From assembly GCA_016700115.1 (NCBI GenBank), contig CP064999.1, forward strand, positions 3,658,001-3,722,000: a stretch of 64,000 nucleotides of DNA, written 5' to 3'. The stretch is from Sphingobacteriales bacterium (GTDB lineage Bacteria > Bacteroidota > Bacteroidia > Chitinophagales > UBA2359). The notes under the pieces are model-generated. The model was given only the letters and a program-made list of their open reading frames with translations, had not been told where the DNA came from and did not search any database. Position numbers and translations under genes: made by a program. This document shows, in pieces, positions 28,001 through 33,997 of the stretch; positions within the stretch are counted from its first letter, which is position 1; each line of letters begins with the position of its first letter.

Positions 28001-29298
28001 GAATCTCCCATATCTGAAACGGAAAGGGTAATTGTATAACCGGTGTTTCCAATAATACATTGAGTTGTAACATTGACTGTAGCCGGTGTACAACTACCTA
28101 TACAAGTAATTGGTACATCAACCGTATAAGTACAAGCCGGAAATCCGTTTGAGATTACAAACTGAGCGCTCGTGCCGTTATCTCCGGGAGTAAAACTTTG
28201 ATTGAGTGAACCGTTTATTCCGTTAATTGTGAAATTACAAGGAACACTGATATTAACTGCACAACCAGGATCTAATATATTACTTGTGTTGTCAATGCTA
28301 ATTTGAGCAGGATCAATTGCAGGAAACACAGTAAATGTAACGGGTTGGTTTGTCGCCAAAACTGAGTTGTCATTGGTACACCATACTGAAACTGAATAAG
28401 TTACATTGATTGGATCGCAAGTATTGTTTACCGGATTTACCACAGGTTGGGCAGCAGTGCTGGTAAATCCATTCGGACCGGTCCATAGATAAGAAGCATT
28501 AAAAACCGCAGGGACATTAAACTGAACCCCTAATGTAGTGTTAGCTCCGGAACAAACCTGGACCGGTGCTATTACAGATTGAAATACAGGACAGGGAGCA
28601 GGACAAGGTGTTACCGTAAATTGAACAGGAGGACCACAATAAGTTTCCGTTAAATTAAAGGCATTAATAAAAAATGTTGCCGGACCTATATTATAATTAG
28701 TAGCATCACCACCAATACCTATAGTCCAGGTTCCGTTAGGGTCTCCTTGTAAACCGAAAAGAGAGATATCAATTGGCGATAGGCTATTGACTGTAGAAAT
28801 AGGTAATGCCGGTGGTTGCAAAACAGAACCATCAGGCAAAGTCAGTGTAATTAACACATTGCCTGAACCTCCAATATTGATAGGCAAAGTACCACTATAG
28901 TTTGCACCCGGACCATAACATAAACCGCTTACATTAAAACTGAATGAAGCCGGAGCTGAACCATTAAAATTTGGAACATTAAAACTCTGAGCAGGTATAG
29001 ATGTACCTGCCAAAAAACAAGGTGTCAACGTTTTATTTCCGGGGCTGCTGCAACTTGGAGTAAATAAAATGTTTGCTCCTGTGGCTCCGTTGCTCCACGT
29101 TACTGAACCCGCAAGACTTGCAGGCGTTGTCGTAATGGAAACATTTTGAGGAGGTGCATTTCCGGCTATTGTGCCCGGTCCTGATGGATTGCTGAAACAT
29201 TGTGCTTGTAAGTCCATATAACTAAGAAGCAGACCAACGCTCATTGTCAATAAAAATGCAGTTCTTTGAACAGTTTCTTGTAAAATTAACAGGTTCAT
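16084..29298 (-). CDS. Giant secreted repeat protein with T9SS sorting domain (4404 aa)
   Basis: The N-terminus has an export signal (TAFLLTMSVGLLLSYM, ending LQAQ). The C-terminal ~75 residues are a T9SS type A sorting domain: ISPVPANDWVKIEFS, LELYDVTGRLV, YPVGLYMLILNNG and end KVVKD. Between them are Cys-rich repeats. Six P-domain-like units have ISGTGWAINP, ITFPDGS and GDPNGTWTISITNTGTG; a seventh related unit lies near the N-terminus. About five CCGE units (CCGETLNL, IIAWAL) and six PKD/Ig-like units (SPVCEGESVNL, WYDG) follow the same style. Five tandem ~70-residue units near the C-terminus have the form C-x-PxVxF-xxxC and YxIxDN. Before the CTD is one cadherin-like repeat (TPTPGFTGQIEIEFTVSDG). 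It is probably anchored at the cell surface as an adhesin or matrix protein. A terminator follows 30 bp after the stop. Confidence 0.93.
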   Translation of the reverse strand: MNLLILQETVQRTAFLLTMSVGLLLSYMDLQAQCFSNPSGPGTIAGNAPPQNVSITTTPASLAGSVTWSNGATGANILFTPSCSSPGNKTLTPCFLAGTSIPAQSFNVPNFNGSAPASFSFNVSGLCYGPGANYSGTLPINIGGSGNVLITLTLPDGSVLQPPALPISTVNSLSPIDISLFGLQGDPNGTWTIGIGGDATNYNIGPATFFINAFNLTETYCGPPVQFTVTPCPAPCPVFQSVIAPVQVCSGANTTLGVQFNVPAVFNASYLWTGPNGFTSTAAQPVVNPVNNTCDPINVTYSVSVWCTNDNSVLATNQPVTFTVFPAIDPAQISIDNTSNILDPGCAVNISVPCNFTINGINGSLNQSFTPGDNGTSAQFVISNGFPACTYTVDVPITCIGSCTPATVNVTTQCIIGNTGYTITLSVSDMGDSEQLIAVPSQGVQVAINNTGSYILGPYLNNEYVNIKLLNPLNPSCNINVGNFSKGCKPCPTINNVTSNFQSNSAACEGDIINLTANVTGGIQGVDYYIKWQVNGTDIPGGVGNNYSYVLTAPGCEVNEEQFTAVLVCLTNGQPPLQSQVSTAIFKVYPVLTFNVDFFRSSSSCVVQPVASAECEGNIVFTTTPTTNLTLGSPSVLVNYTARVIGAPTTCQTTGRYTVSCPDCSDTAGEGTPLYQSVCWGESFTVENTGSLATSPGYKIRWNVSNASNGVVLNTFGPYGNPGNFSPNTFINNGSFLPAGGMYCFTPSLVFDGSDLNLALPGIQNNITVGESNVFLSTLSATLGPCSVSPNCTCILGIPLFTDIDCYTITPGIYSASHTFSGIPYCEGISSFNINITVTDNIGDLFNPFSQGSISSDFPAPINEQHNDGSWTLFNYTGNPNGKSVNITAIYLNPIPDVANPAQLSWTVTITPFNNPAYPLVCNSCHDVGEPSCVELLPQVQLASIPTPSPVCEGESVNLTLLTPTSNLPGTFYWYDGNPATNGILVSNPGNVVPFNGQTFYVLFREINDESCSSTANVTFSVVPKPVLNTPPPLPPVCPGESINLTSLNSSITTAPGTLLWYINDPDDDGALLETPNNVVPIGSERYYAEFTDAVTGCTNKLFVQATYHPLPLLLSVLPVICPGEQVDLALLQPALTEDLGVFEWFTSGGTPLFPNGLGQILVNPVDGSTYSVNFTSLSTGCSGTTTVTYGVDQLPVLSQPSASPVCEGEEVDLTELESQITGGQAGVLTWYLGNPLSGGIILDGGTAETNPATQTPSSTDVYYVNFVSSTTGCENTISFVYPFAAPPALITPLPSLNFVCANAAPVDLIALQPLISVNSTFEWYKGDPGAGGILLDGDGIPIANDNPASQPIPAGTSVVYYAILTSTVSGCVDTINITYTAYLPLTGATAIYDCNLGIVVNLSGASGGSGSGYAVSAGSPNQAGSFVPYQSSWTIIVSDNAGCTQTLTGISNCPTCEAGAANVLANNRVCCGESIHITNTTAVFDLPQDFVIGWAITPQSTGPVTDADGVYAANDAGLVFQGNEDYSLDFDYSCLGLPDDLPSGVYYATPFISERPPEIGPPPPIVYSPADGCLPDGEICPVISGTGWVINPMIITFPDGSSLNVNDELAFGAPIDETLLAIVGGSLPCLSLATLYPGDPNGVWTISITNTGTGNLSFSAPDFNVIVPASGCSLLTQDQVNFVAGISGLIAPGQTSNIEINVPSPQVVIPTLTYDPANGCIPEGEFCPEISGTGWAIDELVITFPDGSFLNINDAAGGLTITEALLGALGGNLPCLALDSLFQGDPNGLWTIYIHNIGPGTVFFNIPDFDVITDAASCTLISQDEVVTIPGTAGAVPANSSLTLEIQVPPIPSLFPAINETCNDYGDPTQIVLLGDITYQSVNAVCVNNAANLYLVSVTGVEGGAPQWIPGSTYVFPSTATLTGNTYTFQTTINSFPHTFQISNSVSSAGGSNCGTSITLVNDPCICIPPVVGFATQCINNNQFSVIVNIAQTGSSGTYNITDNLGSFPITGITTTGSYVFGTYPNGTEVNVTLVSVVDALCNVSSGILTDVCTPCSAGTAFLANEIVCCNDVATIVPQDFYVQSGNIIAWAVSISPLTGPDDLIFASSVVPGVGNEFSIDFNNTDCLLPAGFYYATPFIAQTPGEIPQPDPIVYNPALGCNPVGEICPIISGTGWAINPLIISFPDGSSINVAEQLIGASVPITPDLLATIGGNLPCIPLSTLYNGDPNGTWTISITNTGTGAVSFSLPDFNVTVDASTCALISTDQVTTIGAVSGSVAAGASGQIEIVIPNPNTEIPDFPTFDPNCSDFGVSLPITVVDPISFNLVAECFDSNNDDDFDQILVSVSSIMGGSPAIYPASTYVLPAGFNQIGLNDYQIALPLELGQTEYSVAIGSSMGGQNNSCETVQTITLPFCPVGCISPTVLFGSFCDSENEGQFLVSVNITDFGFGNNSYAISNSENGNTSTVTTTGIYQIGPFEGGTNVIVTVTGVNRPECVVISNELNQTCLSCTAGTATLDATNVVCCGETLNLISESYSIEDGTIIAWALGNSPITNPAQLDGALSVTPGNETNGYDYTNDCSLEPGTYYLTPFIAQTPGEAPQPPPVIYDPALGCNPLGEICPVIGGTGWAINPILITFPDGSTVNVVEQFLGVTLTITPELLAGLGGLPCIPLDVLYSGNPNGIWSISVNNIGTGTVEFNLPSFSYTVDASTCPLITENQVTTMQSVSGNIIGGTTGVFNLQVPNPNTEIPDFPTFNPSCQDFGDAIEIIVAEPISFDFALTCNDPDGDGVSSGYLATISNIAGGSPAVVAGVNYVLPAGFVQSLPGIYTSVLPGTTTGPVTVTVGSSDDGCSALQTQNLPACFFTCQPPVAGFLTQCNDDGTYFINVNLVNFGAGNIAYLISNNITAQTETVTATGISQFGPFNEGVSVTIQVTGTIDPACSVSGSPAVPDCTNCSVGTTNPLTNPIICCGENVTVSLTNPTVSDGNIIAWALDENPITSAVELEGVSGVWPADANGSYTFTNDCDLEPGIYNLTPFIAEDPGFAPPPDPIIYDPALGCLPYGEICPIITGTNWIIDPLLITFPDGSTINVLQELAGLSIPITPALLAALGGLPCLPLDVLYDGDPNGTWTISVNNIGTGAVSFEIPEFNVTVSADGCPLITEDQVTTIGAVSGTVEGGQLGEIDIVIPNPNEIIIITPEPDPIIYDPALGCLPVGEICPVITGTGWVIDPLLISFPDGSTINVLQELAGLSVPITPALLAALGGLPCIPLDVLYDGDPNGTWTISVNNTGTGSVSFEIPEFNVTVSADACPLITEDQVTVIGAVSGTVNGGSTGLIDIVIPNPLPPVETNFPTVNPDCSDFGEAVEIVVVNEINFNLDIVCNDTDGNGVAENYLVSISNLSGGTPEVLLSDEYILPTGFAETTPGVFTLTLPLSSSGIHSATVGSTSGNCEQTLTKAFPACVTACSSPVASFTADCVSGDSDNFYVFVNLTSLGIGNNSFTISNNQNSNTQIVSSVGVTQIGPFANSTSVIITLTGNNEPTCSLNSSSLSASCEGCFVGSALVGGNSGGTYVLCCGETLPVTLSTVILNENTIIGWAVSLTPVLNASDLSNALFVNTANATNGIDFNNDCGDISAGTYYLTPYTADFVNFPSVSSDCVYFGNPVQVVILDEISYDFNITCYDPDGNGVAEGYLASISNLSGGAPAVIPTANYLLPPGFTETGLGVYTQILPESSIGVQTVSVSSTVSGQTSSCSIEESQDLPDNCNFTCTPAEVSFEVNCLDDNSFEVIVTISNLGTGLSYSITDNTGTSALVVSTVGTYNYGVYLNNTNVILTLTDNNNSTCSVLSGPMTSNCAPVCNLPEVTYSAVCFDEIGFQIEVNIISLGSGITYTISDNQGSATQTVTTIGTYTIGLHANNTIVQVSVTDADTPACFVQSGNLSLNCETTICIPEVDFVPVCIDEENFQISVNLIDLGTSSSYTLTDDFGSTPSTLTNIGSFIYGIYPNNTTVELILTGVDDPDCMVNSGLMTEDCSETCIAPIIAYEIDCINTNLFAVTVTISGDAAGGYLISDDLGTAILSAPTAGIYTYGNYPSGSSVVITVTEQINDACFTSTGSITGDCSQGCTPPDVLFSVVCLDANSFEVEIQINELGTSETYTISDNLGAVGSITINSTGVFGFGPYSNNTAVIVTVESNNNTACNVSSTELSIDCTNEQLPPVIPDDIIISVQAGGQAVTFNVFDYVTDPNGDPMTLVDMEIPVTGGTLTFNADGTVTFTPTPGFTGQIEIEFTVSDGNFTVTGTLIIDILTSSPGTFEIPNFALTGISPVPANDWVKIEFSTSIGGIIGLELYDVTGRLVLTHSFLSVTGSNSTLLDISKYPVGLYMLILNNGNQIVTGKVVKD

Positions 29299-29612
29299 GT
29301 TATGGTTGTTGATAAATTATAATCGCTAGAGGTTGTTGAATTAGGGGATTAGAGTTGATAGTGTTTTGAAAAATGAAAACGCATTTGCTCTTTTAATTAC
29401 CCTCAAATTTTTAAAGCTACAAAAATAGCAAACCTAGTTTAAGGAAAGTAACGAATTACTGCTATTTTCGACATTTAACGGTTATTTCAGGAAATTGTCT
29501 TTATCAATACACACTGAATAGCCTGAAAATGTGAATAAGATAAAAGTTCGGCAACCTTCTTTTAAAAATTAAGAAAGTCGCAAAAATTAGATATCCAGGT
29601 ATTTAAAAGATT
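29299..29612. other. Non-coding gap
   Basis: Upstream region of the giant protein gene and downstream region of the formyltransferase gene. On the minus strand TATTTTTG (29420-29427) fits the -7 pattern, 122 bp before the ATG, without a -33 match. Nothing else is seen. Confidence 0.35.
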
Positions 29613-30383
29613 TTATTTAACCTTCTTAAATATTCGGTTAAATAAATAAGCCCAGATAGTGGGGTGATAATACAACTTGCTTTCCCCCTCAAATTTAACC
29701 GAAGTCGTACTTTTCTTAAAACATGAATCAATACTTTCAAACAACAATTCAAGACCGACAGAAAGCTGTAAAAAAGGATAAGTTGAAAAATTGTCTTTAG
29801 ATGTAATTGAAACCTGCTTCTGAGCAATGATTTGACCGGTATCAATTCCTTCATCTACAAAATGTACCGTAACACCGCTGTTAATAAAATCATTGTTTAC
29901 AAGTGCCCAATATGTTCCATGAACTCCTCTATACATTGGGGTTATTCCGGCATGAATATTTACAAATTTACAGGGCACACTTTGTAAAACCCTTTTTGAA
30001 ATTATTCTTGTTCCGTTTACAATAATTAGATCCGGATTTAAGGACTTTAAAAGTTCGATGGTTATTTTTGAGTTAATTGAGTTGACTTTTAGAATTTTAT
30101 CATTTGGAATATCTTTTTGATTGAGTTTATTTTGGCGAATAATTTCGTCAATTCTATATTTTGAGCATAACTTTAGAGGTCTCTGTATTAAAAGCTGAAA
30201 ACCGATTTGCCCCAAAACCTTTACTAAACCCAATTTTTTCAACCTTCTTTTCCAAAATGCAATTGGAGATTCCTTGTCTTCAATTATTGCTGATACAACG
30301 CCATAACGCTCAATTAAAGCATTAAAAATTATATTAGTAGATTGCCCTTTACCTGCAATTAAAATGATTTTTTTATTCATCAT
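29613..30383 (-). CDS. Formyltransferase (sugar N-formyltransferase-like)
   Basis: A 256-residue member of the formyltransferase fold that uses N10-formyl-tetrahydrofolate. The catalytic signature is VNIHAGITPMYRG (N and H), followed by GTYWALVNND and GIDTGQII with the Asp. There is no C-terminal OB domain as in Met-tRNA formyltransferase, and the N-terminus MNKKIILIAGKGQ is that of the sugar-modifying branch. Its ATG immediately follows the TAG of the deacetylase gene, so the two are translated together. The combination suggests modification of a cell-surface glycan. The acceptor sugar is unknown. Confidence 0.8.
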   Translation of the reverse strand: MMNKKIILIAGKGQSTNIIFNALIERYGVVSAIIEDKESPIAFWKRRLKKLGLVKVLGQIGFQLLIQRPLKLCSKYRIDEIIRQNKLNQKDIPNDKILKVNSINSKITIELLKSLNPDLIIVNGTRIISKRVLQSVPCKFVNIHAGITPMYRGVHGTYWALVNNDFINSGVTVHFVDEGIDTGQIIAQKQVSITSKDNFSTYPFLQLSVGLELLFESIDSCFKKSTTSVKFEGESKLYYHPTIWAYLFNRIFKKVK

Positions 30384-31364
30384 CTAATGATAGGTTAACT
30401 CATTTGCTAATTTTGACATCGTAGTACTCTGAAATTTATATTTTAGGTTCAATGCGCTGTAGTGCAATAAAATCTTTTCCAAAAAATCAAAATTTTCATT
30501 CTGGTTAATGCCAAAATTATGGGGATGCCACCATAAATGATAGACGAGATTGTTTTTTGCTGCATAAGTCATGCTTGATTTTATCCGGTTTAATCTCAAA
30601 TTTTCAAGCAATTTAAGTTTTTTACTAAATGGTCTTAGAAACCTGCTTGAAGGTATATCTATAGGAACTTTGCGTTTTAAGTAACTTTCCTCATAACAAT
30701 GATGCCCCGAAATGTTTATGTAAGCATCAACCAAACGCAAAGCTCTGCGTAACAAACTTTCATGTTCTCCCTTTTTTGCCTCATATAGCCATGATTGTTC
30801 ATTCCCTCTGTAACATTTGATACCCAAATTGCTGCAAACTTTTAGGTAATAATCATTAAACTGGTTTCTTGGAAATACGAAAGAAGTCAGGTTAATATCT
30901 TTACTTTTTGCCAAACGAATAGCTGAATTTAGGTCATCTTCAAAATCACGGATAGTTTGCCCGCTTTCTAAGCAGTAATAATGTGAAAAAGAATGAGAGC
31001 CTATTTCTTGCTCGGGATATTTCTTAATTTCATCTATCAATAATGGAGCAAAATGATATAAATCAACTAAATAGTTTTCACCTACCAAATCAAAATGACC
31101 TTTGTAAGGTGAAAAGTTTGAATTGGTATATTCAGGTAAGTTTTTGGGTAAATTGGCGGTTAAATCTTCCTTTGTTTCGAAAAACAAAAAACCCACAACC
31201 GAAAATGTTGCCCGGATGTTGTAATTTTTAAACATACTCAAAAGCCTTGGGATCACCAAATGGACTCCTTTAATGTTTTCACCATATTCTGAAATGGTTT
31301 TTTTATCTCTTACCCCCCATAAAAGTTCAAAATCTAAAGATATTACAAATTGACCTGTTTCCAT
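30384..31364 (-). CDS. Polysaccharide deacetylase family protein (NodB-like)
   Basis: A 326-residue protein with the carbohydrate esterase 4 pattern. FVISLDFELLWG near the N-terminus holds the catalytic Asp. IRATFSVVGFLF is the second strand. EIGSHSFSHYY is the HxxxH metal site. LVYHLWWHPHNFG near the end supplies the late His. The family removes N-acetyl groups from sugars, and this version belongs to glycan clusters. No signal peptide is visible, so it may act on a cytosolic precursor. It is joined directly to the formyltransferase gene with no intervening base. Confidence 0.82.
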   Translation of the reverse strand: METGQFVISLDFELLWGVRDKKTISEYGENIKGVHLVIPRLLSMFKNYNIRATFSVVGFLFFETKEDLTANLPKNLPEYTNSNFSPYKGHFDLVGENYLVDLYHFAPLLIDEIKKYPEQEIGSHSFSHYYCLESGQTIRDFEDDLNSAIRLAKSKDINLTSFVFPRNQFNDYYLKVCSNLGIKCYRGNEQSWLYEAKKGEHESLLRRALRLVDAYINISGHHCYEESYLKRKVPIDIPSSRFLRPFSKKLKLLENLRLNRIKSSMTYAAKNNLVYHLWWHPHNFGINQNENFDFLEKILLHYSALNLKYKFQSTTMSKLANELTYH

Positions 31365-31740
31365 TTAATAAACTTTTGGTTGCTTACTGTTTACCACAAT
31401 TGCCAACTCAAAAGTAAGAAAATGCTCCCAAACCAATCTTGAAATTGTTTTTCTTAACATATCCCTATAAAGTGGTTATTGAGCATGAGATTTTTTAGGT
31501 AGCAGATATTTGTAGTGATAAAAATGAGAACAAACCTATTCAACATCCATTACAATTGCATAAATTTGAGCAGATAGGATGAGTTAAAGGTTAACAGATT
31601 CTAATAGGCTTCAAAAATTTTCCTCCAACAAACAGCTTATAAAGTTTGGCATTAAATAAATAAAATTATAAAATTCGAGAACATGAAAGAATTTGTTTAT
31701 AGCACATAAAATAAATTCTAACCCAATAATATCAATAAAA
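31365..31740. other. Non-coding gap
   Basis: AT-rich sequence between two minus-strand genes. I see no gene, tRNA or riboswitch in it. The terminator of the phasin-like gene is at its right end. Confidence 0.5.
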
Positions 31741-31770
31741 AAACCGGACTTGATTATTCAAGTCCGGTTT
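31741..31770 (-). terminator. Rho-independent terminator of the phasin-like gene
   Basis: AAACCGGACTTGA and TCAAGTCCGGTTT form a perfect 13-bp stem. On the minus strand it is followed by a run of T. It starts 28 bp after the stop at 31798. Confidence 0.9.
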
Positions 31771-31797
31771 CCTGATTGATAAAACAATAAGTTAAAA

Positions 31798-32127
31798 CTA
31801 TTTCACTTCAACGATAGTTTCGGCAGATTCTGTCATACCCAATTTGCTTTCAATATCATCTGCTCGGGTTCCATTATTTTCGCTCTCTTTTTTCTTTAAA
31901 AAATCTAAGTTGGCCAAAATTTTAGAAGCAACTTCTTTAACTTTTGCTTCGATTTCTTCACGTTTGCCTTCTGAATCTTTCAAAAAATCTTCGACAATTT
32001 TCTTTCCTTCTTCTTCTGAAATTTTGCTTTGAGAAACTAAATCACCTACAATTTTCTGAATTTTCTCGCTTGTATAAGCAACCATACCGACACTGGTATA
32101 AAGGACTTTTTTCAATAACTCTTCCAT
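31798..32127 (-). CDS. Phasin-like coiled-coil protein
   Basis: A 109-residue, strongly helical protein. The N-terminus (MEELLKKVLYTSVGMVAYTSEKIQKIVGDLV) and the following charged helix (EEEGKKIVEDFLKDSEGK) resemble bacterial phasin/PhaF-like proteins that coat polyhydroxyalkanoate granules. A PHA synthase is not in the window, so a role on granules is inference. Other uses of the same fold include cytosolic stress proteins. Transcription ends at a strong terminator. The gene lies 393 bp from mscL, which is divergent. Confidence 0.65.
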   Translation of the reverse strand: MEELLKKVLYTSVGMVAYTSEKIQKIVGDLVSQSKISEEEGKKIVEDFLKDSEGKREEIEAKVKEVASKILANLDFLKKKESENNGTRADDIESKLGMTESAETIVEVK

Positions 32128-32520
32128 GATTAATGAATTTTAAAATGAATGGTAATAAACTAATGATATAAGGTCAATATCTATACCAAAAAGCGGCTAA
32201 AATTAATTTTTAGTTTGTTTAAAAATCCGCAAAATGGGTTTAAATCCTTTTAGAAAAAGGCTTGTAGCATTATGTTTAATTTTATTGCTTCAATTTAAGG
32301 CAAAATTAGTTTTACACTTATGTCAGTCATCTGCGAAAATGTCAGTAAAAATCAACCGTATTGTCACATACAAACGTTTGTAAAAATCGGTAAATTTGTC
32401 GTTTGATTTAGAAATTATCTAATTTTGAGAAAACAGATTAGTTTTGCATCTGAATAAAAAAGATTATTCTGAGTTAGTCTTAAAAACTTATAAAATATAT
32501 TCACCTTAAAAGAAAATCTT
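32128..32520. other. Non-coding divergent gap
   Basis: Separates the divergent phasin-like and mscL genes. It holds the candidate -7 box at 32439 and nothing else I can name. Confidence 0.5.
32439..32446 (+). promoter_or_regulatory. Candidate -7 element for mscL
   Basis: TAGTTTTG fits TAnnTTTG, 75 bp before the ATG. A TTTG at 32424 is too close for a standard -33. Confidence 0.4.
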
Positions 32521-32940
32521 ATGGGCTTTTTTTCAGACTTCAAAAGTTTTATTTTTAAAGGAAACATTTTAGATTTGGCAACGGCAGTAATTGTAGGTGG
32601 TGCATTTGGAAAAATTGTTTCCTCATTTGTGTCAGATATTGTAATGCCACCAATTGGTCTTTTATTGGGAGGAGTAACTTTTACAGAATTAAAACTTGTG
32701 CTTAAAGAAGGGATAGCAGCAACAGCTACTTCCCCTGAAATAGCTGCTGTTACCGTAAATTATGGAACATTTCTTCAAACGCTCATAGATTTTTTAATCA
32801 TTGCGTTTGTGATTTACATGGTCTTAAGAGCTTATAATTCAATACAAAAAAAGAAAGAAGAAGAACCGGCAGCGCCCGCACCACCAACAAATGAAGAAGT
32901 TTTGTTGACCGAAATCAGAGATATTTTAAAGAAAGGGTAA
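32521..32940 (+). CDS. mscL: Large-conductance mechanosensitive channel
   Basis: Inner-membrane channel that opens under osmotic downshock. The 139-residue length is typical. The N-terminal amphipathic segment MGFFSDFKSFIFKGNILDLA and first helix TAVIVGGAFGKIVSSFVSDIVMPPIG match MscL closely. The second helix is LIDFLIIAFVIYMVLRAY, followed by a charged Lys/Glu/Pro tail. The C-terminus LLTEIRDILKKG is the conserved cytoplasmic helix. The gene stands alone with its own candidate promoter. Confidence 0.96.
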   Translation: MGFFSDFKSFIFKGNILDLATAVIVGGAFGKIVSSFVSDIVMPPIGLLLGGVTFTELKLVLKEGIAATATSPEIAAVTVNYGTFLQTLIDFLIIAFVIYMVLRAYNSIQKKKEEEPAAPAPPTNEEVLLTEIRDILKKG

Positions 32941-33057
32941 TGTGGTTAGATGTTTTTTTACATTAAAGCGGGAATTATTTTTCTTTACTTTCTTAATTCA
33001 GACAACTCAGTAAACAATTCCTTCTCACGTTGATTTAGATTTGTCGGTAATTGAACT

Positions 33058-33897
33058 TCAATTTTTTAAGTAAAGGCTGCCGAACTGTGAAGGGTCAGAA
33101 TATTTCGGCATACCCAAGTCTTTAAGCCTTAATAATTTGTTGTTGGGTGTTTCAGGAGGAATAGTGAGGTTGATGCTGCCTTTCAAAGTTTCAATTTTTA
33201 CTTTTCCGCCCAGTAGTGCAGTATATAAATCTATAACTTGGGTGGTATAAATATCTTCTCCTTTTAATTCAAATTTAGGGTGAGGTGCTACATTTATGGT
33301 AAGCAGCAAATCTCCATTCACACCTCCATTTACTCCTTGTTGGCCTTTTCCTTTTAACCTCAGGGTTTGTTTATCGGTTATTCCCGGTTTTAGGTTAATT
33401 CGCAATTGATTTCCGCCAATTTCAATAATTTTTTGAACTCCGGAATAAGACTCACTAAGCAAAATGGTGAGCTCGGCTTTTACATCTCTTCCTTTGCGGG
33501 CTCGATTTCTGCTTTTACTACCGCTGGTCATATCACCAAATATTTCTTCAAAAATACTTCCACCACCCATTTGACTGAAAAAGTCGCTTAAATCCTGATA
33601 GTTCATTTGGCTGCCCCCCGAAGTATTTCTAAAAAAATCGTCGAATCCACCTGTACCTCCACTTTGTCTGTATCTGTTCCAATCAGAACCTAAAGTATCG
33701 TATTTTTTCCTTTTTTCCGGATCGCTCAATATTTCATTCGCCTCATTGATTTCTTTAAATTTATCTTCGGCTTCTTTATTGTTGGGATTTTTATCGGGGT
33801 GATATTTATTGGCAAGTTTGCGGTAGGCTTTCTTAATTGATTCTGCATTTGCAGTTTTTTCAACCTCTAAAATTTTGTAATAATCTTTGTATTCCAT
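33058..33897 (-). CDS. cbpA: CbpA-type DnaJ co-chaperone, C-terminus frameshifted
   Basis: A J-domain is at residues ~1-68 with HPD (KYHPDKNPN), followed by a Gly/Phe-rich linker and two beta-rich substrate-binding domains. There is no Cys-rich zinc region, so it is CbpA-like rather than DnaJ. It stimulates DnaK and binds non-native proteins. The reading ends at LGSLYLKN, about 25 residues short. Dropping one A from the A6 run near 33062-33067 continues it as KIEVQLPTNLNQREKELF and then TELSELRK, stopping at 32985, exactly the expected tail. This is therefore a one-base insertion or a sequencing error. Gene lies downstream of clpB on the same strand. Confidence 0.85.
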   Translation of the reverse strand: MEYKDYYKILEVEKTANAESIKKAYRKLANKYHPDKNPNNKEAEDKFKEINEANEILSDPEKRKKYDTLGSDWNRYRQSGGTGGFDDFFRNTSGGSQMNYQDLSDFFSQMGGGSIFEEIFGDMTSGSKSRNRARKGRDVKAELTILLSESYSGVQKIIEIGGNQLRINLKPGITDKQTLRLKGKGQQGVNGGVNGDLLLTINVAPHPKFELKGEDIYTTQVIDLYTALLGGKVKIETLKGSINLTIPPETPNNKLLRLKDLGMPKYSDPSQFGSLYLKN

Positions 33898-33924
33898 GGA
33901 AGTATAGGTTTAAATTGTTTTTAA

Positions 33925-33963
33925 AACAGCCCTGATTTTTTAATAAACTTCATCAGGGCTGTT
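33925..33963 (-). terminator. Hairpin between clpB and cbpA
   Basis: AACAGCCCTGAT and ATCAGGGCTGTT form a perfect 12-bp stem with a T/A-rich loop. It starts 35 bp after the clpB stop. The sequence after the stem on the minus strand is TTAAAAAC, so the T-tract is weak. Confidence 0.65.
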
Positions 33964-33997
33964 AAAGGTTTTATCTATTTTAGAAAGTCTGTGTAGA

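Noticed and set aside
16084..29298. Plus-strand open frames opposite the 4404-residue protein
   Set aside because: They repeat with the modules of the minus-strand gene and are mirror images of its codons.
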